This document shows positions 25,585 to 33,813 of a stretch of DNA of 64,000 bases, piece after piece. A program made the position numbers and the translations under genes. Every line of letters starts with the position of its first letter. Position 1 is the stretch's first letter. Origin of the DNA: Mesorhizobium loti (lineage in GTDB: Bacteria; Pseudomonadota; Alphaproteobacteria; Rhizobiales; Rhizobiaceae); contig NZ_CP033334.1 in the NCBI RefSeq assembly GCF_013170705.1, positions 4,689,501-4,753,500 of the forward strand, in the 5' to 3' direction. Below the pieces are notes generated by a model that saw only the letters and a program-made list of their open reading frames with translations, ran no database searches and was not told the origin of the DNA.

Positions 25585-27585
25585 TCACTCCTCCTCCGCC
25601 GCGCCGAACCCCGCCCCCATCGTGGCGCTGGTAGCGCTTGCCCAGGGCGTCGCATGGTTGTCGATGCGCATCTGGAAAATGAAATAGGTCGGCGAACAGA
25701 AGCCGATGCCTTTGACTTTGGCGGCGCCCGGCGTGTCCGGCGGCAGCGACTGGCACATATAATCCTCGCGGCAGAAATGATCGGCCGAACACGCCGGCCG
25801 GTTGCCGCGATTGACCGCGCCGCCGAGGCACTGGTCGAAATTGTTGGTCGCCACGCAAGTGTCGAATTTCTTGCCGCCGACCAGCCCACAGATTTCATTC
25901 GGCATCGGCTTGCCCTTCTTGAAGGCGGCAAAGTCGCGATCCTTGTCGTCGCAAGCGCGGTAGGCGATGCCGGCCGGCACGCCGATCTTCGGCGGCCGGC
26001 AGGTATAGGCGGTGCGCGAAATCCCCGGTGCGAACGCGGCGAACCGGCCTGATATCGTGTAGCGGTCGTTGAAAGGCCGCGACTGGTTGCTGGCGATCGA
26101 CCCGGTCAGGCAGGGATGGCCGGAGAACATATCTTCGCTCCCCTTGGGCAACAGGCATTGCGCCAGCGTAGTGTGCACGCCAGACGCGGTCGCCAGCGGC
26201 GTGCAGACAGTGCCGCCGCCACATTGCCAGGTCGCGCCGAAACGCTTGGCATCCTCGGGCATCAGGCACGGCATCGCCATTTCGGCTGGTGCGTAGTCGA
26301 CGTCGCCGGTATCAGCCCAGGTGGCTGGCGGCGCAAAGGACAGCGGCCGATAACGGTTCGGCTCCTTGCCTTCCTGCGTTGCGCGCAGCCAGGCCTGACG
26401 CCGGGGAATCTCGGCATGGAGATGCGGCGAGATGCCGACCTCGATGCGGTTGAGCGGCGACGTCGTCTTGTCGTCGACGCCGATCAGGTGGAAGCCGGCC
26501 GTGGAACCCGCCTGGTGGCAGCCCTGGCAGGCGCCATTGTCCAGCCGCTCGACCAGCGCCTCCGGCGTGCGCACCAGCTTCATGGAGGAATAGTCGAGCG
26601 ATACGAATTCCTTGGGTTGGAATATTTGCGTAAACGGATGGTTGGCCTGCCGCGCGCTGCCGAAGGTCGACCACGAGACGACCTTTTTGGCCAGGAATTC
26701 GTCGGGGATTTCGTAGACGCCGAGATCGACCGCCGCAACATTGGCGCTGACATAATGGGCAAGCTCTTTCTTCAGCGCCGCATCTTGCGAGAGCCGCACG
26801 GTATCAGGTGTGTTTTCCAGCGGCTTCTCGCTGACGGTAGCGCCATCGATGCCGAATATCCGCATGAGGTAGGCGGCCTGCCCGCCAAATTCGGTCTCCT
26901 GACCGGAGGGAAAGCGCACGACTTGCGCATTGAGTTCGAGCTGCTTGAAGGTGAGCCCGGCCCGCTCCAGCGGCCCGCCGTTCAGCCAGCCAGCGTCGAT
27001 GCTCTCATCCAGTTGCGGCGTCCAGCGTCCGGCAACACCGACGCAGCCGCCATCGGCATCCGGTGCCGCACTGTAGACCGCGTTGAAATTGAGCGGCAGC
27101 CGCGAAGCCAGGACCTTGCCGTCCTTCTTGAAGCTGTAGGCGAGGCGATAGATGAAACGCACCTCGCCGCAGCTCTTGTCGCCTTCCAAGGTAGCGAAAT
27201 CACGCCGGTCGAGCCGGTTGACGACGCCGACCAGACGGAAGCGTGCCGCCTCCGTCTTCAGCCAGCGCATGTCCATGATCCGGCCGACATTGCCGTCGGT
27301 GACCTCGTAGAGCGTGCGCCCGCCGGCCTTCATCTCGGCCCGCAGCGAGGCAATGTCTGATGCCACCGTATCGACGATCGCATGATAGGCCGGCGCCTTG
27401 TCATAGAGCGTCTTCAAATCGCCCGCGCCATCGACGGCAAAAATGCCGGCGAAGCCAAAGCCCTTGGCATCGAGTGTAGCGAGAACCGCCGCATCGTCGA
27501 CGATGGTCACCGGCTGCTCGGCGCGCACGCCATGCGAGATGAGCAGCGTGATGAAGGCCGCAACGGTGAGCGCGAAACGCTTCAT
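25585..27585 (-). CDS. exported haem-c-type, Cys-rich protein of unknown function
   Basis: A 666-residue protein with a signal peptide (MKRFALTVAAFITLLISHGV, cleaved near RAEQ). A single CQGCH haem-attachment motif lies at 353-357. Before it is a large domain of about 320 residues without recognised motifs. After residue 445 comes a C-terminal domain with 14 cysteines (for example WQCGGGTVC, ACSADHFCREDYMC), suggesting multiple disulfides in the periplasm. I do not recognise the protein beyond these features. Its start overlaps the nnr stop by 4 bases (ATGA), so it is probably translated from the same mRNA. Convergent with pccB; 30 bases separate the stops. Confidence 0.85.
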   Translation of the reverse strand: MKRFALTVAAFITLLISHGVRAEQPVTIVDDAAVLATLDAKGFGFAGIFAVDGAGDLKTLYDKAPAYHAIVDTVASDIASLRAEMKAGGRTLYEVTDGNVGRIMDMRWLKTEAARFRLVGVVNRLDRRDFATLEGDKSCGEVRFIYRLAYSFKKDGKVLASRLPLNFNAVYSAAPDADGGCVGVAGRWTPQLDESIDAGWLNGGPLERAGLTFKQLELNAQVVRFPSGQETEFGGQAAYLMRIFGIDGATVSEKPLENTPDTVRLSQDAALKKELAHYVSANVAAVDLGVYEIPDEFLAKKVVSWSTFGSARQANHPFTQIFQPKEFVSLDYSSMKLVRTPEALVERLDNGACQGCHQAGSTAGFHLIGVDDKTTSPLNRIEVGISPHLHAEIPRRQAWLRATQEGKEPNRYRPLSFAPPATWADTGDVDYAPAEMAMPCLMPEDAKRFGATWQCGGGTVCTPLATASGVHTTLAQCLLPKGSEDMFSGHPCLTGSIASNQSRPFNDRYTISGRFAAFAPGISRTAYTCRPPKIGVPAGIAYRACDDKDRDFAAFKKGKPMPNEICGLVGGKKFDTCVATNNFDQCLGGAVNRGNRPACSADHFCREDYMCQSLPPDTPGAAKVKGIGFCSPTYFIFQMRIDNHATPWASATSATMGAGFGAAEEE

Positions 27586-29120
27586 CCGTTGGGCACCTTG
27601 CGCCGTGCCTCGACCAGTTCGCGCAAAACCGGCACCAGCGCCAGCGGCAGATCCTCGGCAATCAGCCCCGGTCCAAACCGGCTGCCGGCCTCGGCATGGA
27701 TCCAGACCGCCGCACAGGCTGCTTCAAACGCCGGCATGGCTTGCGCCATCAGGCCGGCTGATATGCCCGACAGCACGTCGCCCGACCCGGCGGTGGCAAG
27801 CCAGGCCGCGCCGTTGGCATTGATTGCCGCCCGGCCATCAGGCGCGGCGATCACCGTGTCGGCGCCCTTGTAGACGATAATGGCATTGGCGCGTGCAGCC
27901 GCCGCGCGCGCCTTGTCCAGCTTGGACGAGGCGTCATCGCCGGCCATGTCGGGAAACAGCCTGGCAAACTCCCCTTCGTGTGGTGTCATCACCAGCGCCG
28001 GCGCATTCTGCCTGCGCGCCGCTTCGAACAAGACGTCCTGCGCCTCACGAAACGAGGTGATCGCGTCGGCATCGAACACAAGGCCGTCGACCTGTGCGGC
28101 GGCATTCCGTGGCTGGCCGGCGGCGAGGAGTGCCAGCCCAAAGGTCCGCGTTTTTTCGCCGACGCCAAAGCCGGGCCCAAGCACAAAGGCCGAAGGACGG
28201 CGTTCGCCGGCAAATTCCTCGATGTCCGCGAGATCGTCTGCCTTGCGCAGCATGATCGAGGTCAGATGGGCGGCATTGACCTGCATGGCGTTGCCCGGCG
28301 ACAGCACGGTCACCGCCCCTGCCCCGCTTCGGGCCGCGGCCAGCGCCGACAGCCGCGCCGCGCCGGTGGCGCTCGGTCCGCCTGAAAAGACGCCGACATG
28401 GCCGCGTTTGTATTTGTGCGCGTCGACGGCCGGTATCGGAAAATCGCGCAGCCAGCGCGCCGGCCTGTTCTCGAACGCCCGGGACCGGAGCCGTGCAATG
28501 ATGTCGTCGCCGATGCCGATATCGGCAAGCACGATCTCACCGCATCGCTCGCGGCCCGGCAGCAGCAGATGGCCGGGTTTCTTGCGCGCGAAGGTCACGG
28601 TGACGGCCGCGGTGAATGCGATGCCCAGAACCTTGCCGCTGTCGCCGGAGACGCCCGAAGGCAGATCGACCGCGATAACCGGCAAACGTCGGTTGGAGGC
28701 GATATCGGCCGCCCTTGCGGCGTCGCCCGATAGCGGCTTGGACAGCCCCGCCCCATAAAGCGCGTCGACCACGATCGAGCCGGGCCCGGCTTCAAAGCCA
28801 GACAGTGGCCGAGGCGCGATCGGGCATTCCGCGGCGGCGAGCGCCGCATCGCTTTCCGGCCTCGGCGCTGCGGACGCCCAGATCGTCGTGGCGACGCCGC
28901 TGTCGGCCAGGATGCGGGCGACGACATAGCCATCGCCGCCATTGTTGCCCGGCCCGCAAAGCACATGGACATGGGTCGCTTCGGGATAGCGGTTGAAAAC
29001 CTCGGCCGCGACCGCTTCCCCGGCGCGCCGCATCAAGCCGATGCCGGCGACTGGACCGGAGGCAATCGCCATTCGGTCCGCCTCGCCCATTTCGACGGAA
29101 GTAAGAAGTTCATCGCTCAT
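27582..29120 (-). CDS. nnr: bifunctional NAD(P)H-hydrate epimerase / ADP-dependent dehydratase
   Basis: Repairs hydrated NAD(P)H. 512 residues with two domains. The N-terminal YjeF epimerase domain (about 1-210) shows GPGNNGGDGYVVAR near 55-68, and VDALYGAGLSKPLSG and DLPSGVSGDSG follow. The C-terminal ribokinase-like dehydratase (about 225-500) shows GHVGVFSGGPSATGAARLSA near 240, VMTPHEGEFARLF near 376 and the ATP/ADP-site TAGSGDVLSGISAGL near 449. The upstream 356 bases are shared with divergent glnB. Confidence 0.95.
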   Translation of the reverse strand: MSDELLTSVEMGEADRMAIASGPVAGIGLMRRAGEAVAAEVFNRYPEATHVHVLCGPGNNGGDGYVVARILADSGVATTIWASAAPRPESDAALAAAECPIAPRPLSGFEAGPGSIVVDALYGAGLSKPLSGDAARAADIASNRRLPVIAVDLPSGVSGDSGKVLGIAFTAAVTVTFARKKPGHLLLPGRERCGEIVLADIGIGDDIIARLRSRAFENRPARWLRDFPIPAVDAHKYKRGHVGVFSGGPSATGAARLSALAAARSGAGAVTVLSPGNAMQVNAAHLTSIMLRKADDLADIEEFAGERRPSAFVLGPGFGVGEKTRTFGLALLAAGQPRNAAAQVDGLVFDADAITSFREAQDVLFEAARRQNAPALVMTPHEGEFARLFPDMAGDDASSKLDKARAAAARANAIIVYKGADTVIAAPDGRAAINANGAAWLATAGSGDVLSGISAGLMAQAMPAFEAACAAVWIHAEAGSRFGPGLIAEDLPLALVPVLRELVEARRKVPNG

Positions 29121-29217
29121 GGATTGCCGATCCGCATTCGATCAAGCATTGTCCAGTTTTCGATCCGAAGCAAACCAAGAGGAGTTGGCGCGACTGCGGC
29201 CATAGTGTTCGGAGGGA

Positions 29218-29239
29218 GGCATTGCAGACGGCAAATGCC
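29218..29239. other. inverted repeat upstream of glnB
   Basis: GGCATTGC (29218-29225) and GCAAATGCC (29231-29239) form a hairpin with one bulge, between nnr and the glnB promoter. It could be an upstream activator site; no clear NtrC consensus is seen. Confidence 0.3.
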
Positions 29240-29400
29240 TGCTATTTAGGCGACATGCCCAATTATTGTGCCGCAATACCCCTTGGCACTGTGGAGACTC
29301 AAGGGACCGGTGCCGCATCCGATGCAGTGAATGACGTGAATTTGCATCCCGGCGCGGTACGGCTTTGAAATCGTATGAGACCGCTTCTGCTCCGCTGAAT

Positions 29401-29416
29401 TGGCACAGTTCGTGCT
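29401..29416 (+). promoter_or_regulatory. sigma-54 type promoter of glnB-glnA
   Basis: TGGCAC-AGTTC-GTGCT: the essential GG (-24) and GC (-12) are separated by exactly 10 bases, and only the T of TTGC differs from consensus (TGGCACN5TTGCT). The start of transcription would be near 29427, about 50 bases before glnB. RpoN/NtrC control of glnBA is established in rhizobia. Confidence 0.75.
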
Positions 29417-29419
29417 TGA

Positions 29420-29815
<396 letters not shown>

Positions 29816-29879
29816 TCGGACCCGGCCACCGTTCGAAACGTCATCCATCAAAAAACGTCATCACACAGGGATACATGAC

Positions 29880-31289
29880 ATGACGACAGCCAAAGACATC
29901 ATGAAGCAGATCAAGGACAACGACGTGAAATTCGTCGACCTGCGCTTCACCGACCCGAAGGGCAAGCTGCAGCACGTGACGATGGATGTCGTCGAGGTCG
30001 AGGAAGACATGTTCGCCGATGGTGTCATGTTCGACGGCTCGTCGATTGCCGGCTGGAAGGCCATCAACGAGTCCGACATGGTGTTGATGCCCGATCCGGA
30101 CACGGTCCACATGGACCCGTTCTTCGCGCAGTCGACCATGGTCATCCTGTGCGACATCCTAGATCCGGTCTCGGGCGAATCCTATAACCGCGATCCGCGC
30201 GGCACGGCCAAGAAGGCCGAGGCCTATATGAAGTCGGAAGGCATCGGCGACACCATCTATGTCGGTCCGGAAGCCGAATTCTTCGTGTTCGATGACGTCA
30301 AGTACAAGGCCGATCCCTACAACACCGGCTTCAGGCTCGATTCCACCGAGTTGCCGTCCAATGACGACACCGATTACGAAACCGGCAACCTTGGCCACCG
30401 CCCGCGCGTCAAGGGAGGCTATTTCCCGGTACCGCCGATCGATTCCGCGCAGGACATGCGCTCCGAGATGCTGACCGTGCTCGCCGAAATGGGCGTCCGC
30501 GTCGAAAAGCATCACCATGAGGTCGCCGCCGCGCAGCACGAACTCGGCATCAAGTTCGACACGCTGGTCCGCAACGCCGACAAGATGCTGATCTACAAGT
30601 ACGTCGTGCACCAGGTCGCCAACGCCTACGGCAAGACGGCCACCTTCATGCCGAAGCCGATATTCGGCGACAACGGCTCAGGCATGCACGTTCACCAGTC
30701 GATCTGGAAGGGCGGCAAGCCGACCTTCGCCGGCAATGAGTATGCAGGCCTCTCCGAAGCCTGCCTGTTCTACATCGGCGGCATCATCAAGCATGCCAAG
30801 GCGATCAACGCCTTCACCAACCCGCTGACCAATTCCTACAAGCGCCTGGTGCCTGGCTACGAAGCGCCGGTTCTGCTCGCCTATTCGGCGCGCAACCGCT
30901 CGGCCTCCTGCCGTATCCCATTCGGTTCGTCGCCGAAGTCGAAGCGCGTCGAGGTCCGTTTCCCGGATCCGGGCGCGAACCCCTACCTCGCCTTCGCCGC
31001 CATGCTGATGGCCGGTCTCGATGGCATCAAGAACAAGATCCACCCTGGCCAGCCGATGGACAAGGATCTCTACGACCTGCCGCCGAAGGAGCTGAAGAAG
31101 ATCCCGACGGTCTGCGGCTCGCTGCGTGAGGCACTCCAGAGCCTCGACAAGGACCGCGGCTTCCTGAAGGCCGGCGGCGTCTTCGACGACGACCAGATCG
31201 ACAGCTACATCGAACTGAAAATGGCCGAGGTGATGCGCTTCGAGATGACCCCGCATCCGGTCGAATACGACATGTACTACTCGGTCTAA
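29880..31289 (+). CDS. glnA: glutamine synthetase type I
   Basis: ATP-dependent ammonia assimilation into glutamine, dodecameric. 469 residues. Motifs: [20 protein letters not shown] near 50 (latch and active-site Asp), [12 protein letters not shown] near 130 (metal Glu), [20 protein letters not shown] near 209, [17 protein letters not shown] near 264, and [11 protein letters not shown] near 338. The adenylylation Tyr lies in [11 protein letters not shown] near 397, so activity is likely controlled by GlnE. Co-transcribed with glnB; a strong terminator follows. Confidence 0.98.
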   Translation: MTTAKDIMKQIKDNDVKFVDLRFTDPKGKLQHVTMDVVEVEEDMFADGVMFDGSSIAGWKAINESDMVLMPDPDTVHMDPFFAQSTMVILCDILDPVSGESYNRDPRGTAKKAEAYMKSEGIGDTIYVGPEAEFFVFDDVKYKADPYNTGFRLDSTELPSNDDTDYETGNLGHRPRVKGGYFPVPPIDSAQDMRSEMLTVLAEMGVRVEKHHHEVAAAQHELGIKFDTLVRNADKMLIYKYVVHQVANAYGKTATFMPKPIFGDNGSGMHVHQSIWKGGKPTFAGNEYAGLSEACLFYIGGIIKHAKAINAFTNPLTNSYKRLVPGYEAPVLLAYSARNRSASCRIPFGSSPKSKRVEVRFPDPGANPYLAFAAMLMAGLDGIKNKIHPGQPMDKDLYDLPPKELKKIPTVCGSLREALQSLDKDRGFLKAGGVFDDDQIDSYIELKMAEVMRFEMTPHPVEYDMYYSV

Positions 31290-31311
31290 GAACCCGTTCG
31301 GATAGCTTGCA

Positions 31312-31346
31312 AAGCCCTTGAAGGATTTCCCCTTCAAGGGCTTTTT
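31312..31346 (+). terminator. rho-independent terminator of glnBA
   Basis: AGCCCTTGAAGG, loop ATTTCC, CCTTCAAGGGCT, then TTTTG, 23 bases after the glnA stop. Confidence 0.92.
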
Positions 31347-32101
31347 GCCGCGCTCAACACTCACTGATGGATGTGTGTGGTCAGTCAGATCAGTGAATTG
31401 CTTTTGGGTGTTGGGATCGTATGGCCTTGCCCGCTTGTGCCCGCCGGCGAAACACACGGCTTCATGATCGCACTATAAAACCATGGCAGGGCGTTGGCGG
31501 ATGGCTCCAGGGCGTAGCAAGCCGCCAGGAGCGAGCGGCGCACTGCCTCAGGCTGCAATGCCCGCTCGTCCGGCGCCCCCGCCAATGCCGTCGTTCAAGA
31601 AACCCCGCCCCGTTCGAACAGCATCGCTTTGGCGTAACCCCAAAGGCACGATACGCATGCCGCGGCGCGATCTGTCAACGTTGCCAGCCACCGGGGCAGA
31701 CGGTCGATCCTGGTGTTTTAACAGAGACTTATATAAGAGCCTTTGAGTGCAAAAACACGCTCGAACCGGCGGTTTTCCGGGCTTTTCAGGCAATTTCCGC
31801 GCCTACGACGCGGGGTATGGTTGACCAAACGTCAGCCGGGGCTGACCGGTGCCGCGGTTTTGGCCGCCCCTTTTCAACCTGACTTTTTTTGGGGGAATTC
31901 ATTCCACCCGGCTGGCGCCGCCCAAAACGGCCCTGGCAAGGACCAAGGTTCTCACGGAACAGGATGGCGCAGGGAGGCATCTTATCGGCATGGCGGTCGG
32001 TGCCGTCGGCTGCGTCCAGAACAAACATCAAGCGGATAGCCGTCGACGCCCTGAATCCCCGTCATGGCGGATTCGTGCGCTGCCCGCCCCAAAAGCACAA
32101 A
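31347..32101. other. long apparently non-coding region between glnA and glnII
   Basis: About 755 bases between the glnBA and glnII terminators. Short open frames exist on both strands (for example 31421-31882 +, 31786-32031 -) but they have no recognisable motif or convincing start signal. An AT-rich island around 31716-31740 contains the palindrome CTTATATAAG (31728-31737), which looks promoter-like. It may hold an unrecognised small RNA or a decayed gene. Confidence 0.5.
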
Positions 32102-32127
32102 AGCCCCGGCGTTTTCCCGCCGGGGCT
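32102..32127 (-). terminator. rho-independent terminator of glnII
   Basis: AGCCCCGGC / GCCGGGGCT with an 8-base loop. Read on the minus strand it is followed by TTTGTGCTTTTGG, 55 bases beyond the glnII stop. Confidence 0.85.
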
Positions 32128-32181
32128 CTTGTCACTGCAATTGCGGCGCGGGTCATCTCATGGCCCGCGCCGCGAAAACAA

Positions 32182-33222
32182 TCAGGCGGCGGCCGAAACC
32201 GACGCGTCGGTCGCAACCTGCGAAATCGTCTTCAGAACCTGCGAGGCGATCTGGTAGGGGTCGCCCTGGGAATTCGGACGGCGGTCTTCGAGATAGCCCT
32301 TGTAGTCATTCTTGACGAAGGAATGCGGTACGCGGATAGAAGCCCCGCGGTCGGCGACGCCGTAGCTGAACTTGTTCCACGGCGCGGTTTCGTGCTTGCC
32401 GGTCAGGCGCTTGTCATTGTCCGGACCGTAGACGGCGATGTGGTCCATGAGGTTCTTGTCGAACTGTGCCATCAGGGCCTCGAAGTAGGCCTTGCCGCCA
32501 ACTTCGCGCATGAACTTGGTCGAGAAGTTGCAGTGCATGCCCGAGCCGTTCCAGTCAGTGTCGCCAAGCGGCTTGCAGTGGAACTCGATGTCGATGCCGT
32601 AAGTCTCGGTCAGACGCAGAAGCAGATAGCGCGCCATCCAGATCTGGTCGGCGGCCTTCTTGGAGCCCTTGCCGAAGATCTGGAATTCCCACTGGCCTTT
32701 GGCCACCTCGGCGTTGATGCCTTCATGGTTGATGCCGGCCGCAAGGCACTGGTCAAGATGCTCTTCGACGATCTTGCGTGCGACGTCGCCGACGTTCTTG
32801 TAGCCGACGCCGGTATAGTACGGGCCCTGCGGCGCGGGGTAGCCGCTCTCGGGGAAGCCGAGCGGACGGCCGTCCTTGTAGAAGAAATACTCCTGCTCGA
32901 AGCCGAACCACGCATCCTCGTCGTCGAGGATGGTCGCGCGGCTGTTCGATTCATGCGGGGTGACGCCATCGGGCATCATGACTTCGCACATGACCAGAAT
33001 GCCGTTGGTGCGGGCCGGATCCGGGTAGAGCGCCACCGGCTTCAACACGCAGTCGGAGCTGCGGCCCTCGGCCTGCATGGTCGAGGAACCGTCGAACCCC
33101 CACAGCGGCAGCTGTTCGAGCGTCGGGAATTCGGCGAATTCCTTGATCTGCGTCTTTCCGCGAAGGTTGGGGACCGGGGTGTATCCATCGAGCCAAATGT
33201 ACTCGAGCTTGTATTTCGTCAT
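32182..33222 (-). CDS. glnII: glutamine synthetase type II
   Basis: The eukaryote-like octameric glutamine synthetase characteristic of rhizobia and some actinomycetes, 346 residues, not adenylylated. The start MTKYKLEYIWLDGYTPVPNL at 33222 has GAGAGG upstream. Motifs: WGFDGSSTMQAEG near 42-54, WFGFEQEYFFYKDGRPLGFP near 109, GKGQWEFQ-type VAKGQWEFQIFG near 180, DTDWNGSGMHCNFSTKFMRE near 230, and ADRGASIRVPHSF near 303. It provides assimilation under nitrogen limitation alongside GlnA. A consensus sigma-54 promoter lies 87 bases upstream of the start. Confidence 0.98.
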   Translation of the reverse strand: MTKYKLEYIWLDGYTPVPNLRGKTQIKEFAEFPTLEQLPLWGFDGSSTMQAEGRSSDCVLKPVALYPDPARTNGILVMCEVMMPDGVTPHESNSRATILDDEDAWFGFEQEYFFYKDGRPLGFPESGYPAPQGPYYTGVGYKNVGDVARKIVEEHLDQCLAAGINHEGINAEVAKGQWEFQIFGKGSKKAADQIWMARYLLLRLTETYGIDIEFHCKPLGDTDWNGSGMHCNFSTKFMREVGGKAYFEALMAQFDKNLMDHIAVYGPDNDKRLTGKHETAPWNKFSYGVADRGASIRVPHSFVKNDYKGYLEDRRPNSQGDPYQIASQVLKTISQVATDASVSAAA

Positions 33223-33308
33223 TCTAGCCTCTCGTTGCTTGATCACCGAACACCAAACGGCGTCAACATGCGTCCGCCGTCGGCAGCCGGCGCTGCCGAT
33301 CACTAAAA

Positions 33309-33324
33309 TGCAATTCGTGTGCCA
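33309..33324 (-). promoter_or_regulatory. sigma-54 promoter of glnII
   Basis: On the minus strand TGGCAC-ACGAA-TTGCA, a full match to the RpoN consensus with GG-N10-GC spacing. Expected transcription start is near 33298, about 76 bases before the ATG. NtrC-dependent control of glnII is established in rhizobia. Confidence 0.92.
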
Positions 33325-33430
33325 CTCCGGCATTGGCGGGTGCGGCAAAATGGCTGCGATATCGCGCCGAATTTGCTGTGCCGCCTCATCACTGGATCCT
33401 GATCGATCAAGCGCGCAGATCGCACAAATA

Positions 33431-33469
33431 TTAGGCAAATAATGATCTTTTCGTAGGCATATTGCCTAA
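33431..33469. other. inverted repeat in glnII/DUF2735 intergenic region
   Basis: TTAGGCAA (33431-33438) and TTGCCTAA (33462-33469), perfect 8-bp arms 23 bases apart. It is 107 bases upstream of the glnII sigma-54 promoter on one side and 70 bases before the divergent small gene on the other, so it may be an activator site for either. Confidence 0.4.
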
Positions 33470-33538
33470 AGGAATCGCAGGACCTATCTTCTGGGAAAGC
33501 TGAATCGACAAGCTCCTGAAGAAGAAAGGAGACGGCCC

Positions 33539-33730
33539 ATGGAAATCGCTCCCACCCGTCCGTCGGCGAAAATTCTGATGTTCCCTCTGGCAGCAAGCAA
33601 ATCTGCCTCAAATTTAGGCGCGAAGGCGAAATTCGCGGCAGAGCTCGCTTCGTTGCGTACCACGTACGCCGATTTTGACGGCTGGTATCACGAAGCAGCC
33701 GTCGAGGAAGAAAATCATCGGAAAAGCTGA
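33539..33730 (+). CDS. DUF2735 family small protein
   Basis: A 63-residue soluble protein of unknown function. It has an AKILMFPLAASK motif near 10-21 and WYHEAAVEEENHRKS at the C-terminus; the AKI-x2-FP and WYHEAA elements are what I recognise as DUF2735, a short rhizobial family. AGGAG lies 7 bases before the ATG. It is divergent from glnII across 316 bases with a sigma-54 promoter and an inverted repeat, which suggests a link with nitrogen status; this is inference. Confidence 0.75.
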   Translation: MEIAPTRPSAKILMFPLAASKSASNLGAKAKFAAELASLRTTYADFDGWYHEAAVEEENHRKS

Positions 33731-33755
33731 TCCGCTTCTTTCGGCCACTGACATG

Positions 33756-33790
33756 AAAAGCCCGGCGTGATTGCTCACGCCGGGCTTTTT
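33756..33790. terminator. bidirectional rho-independent terminator
   Basis: AAAAGCCCGGCGTGA, loop TTGC, TCACGCCGGGCTTTTT. It serves the DUF2735 gene (+) and the MFS gene (-). Confidence 0.92.
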
Positions 33791-33813
33791 CGTTGGCACA
33801 TGGATCCGATCGG

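Noticed and set aside
31421..31882. 153-residue frame between glnA and glnII
   Set aside because: Arg/Cys/Pro-rich composition without motif, no clear ribosome site; typical of open frames in GC-rich non-coding DNA.
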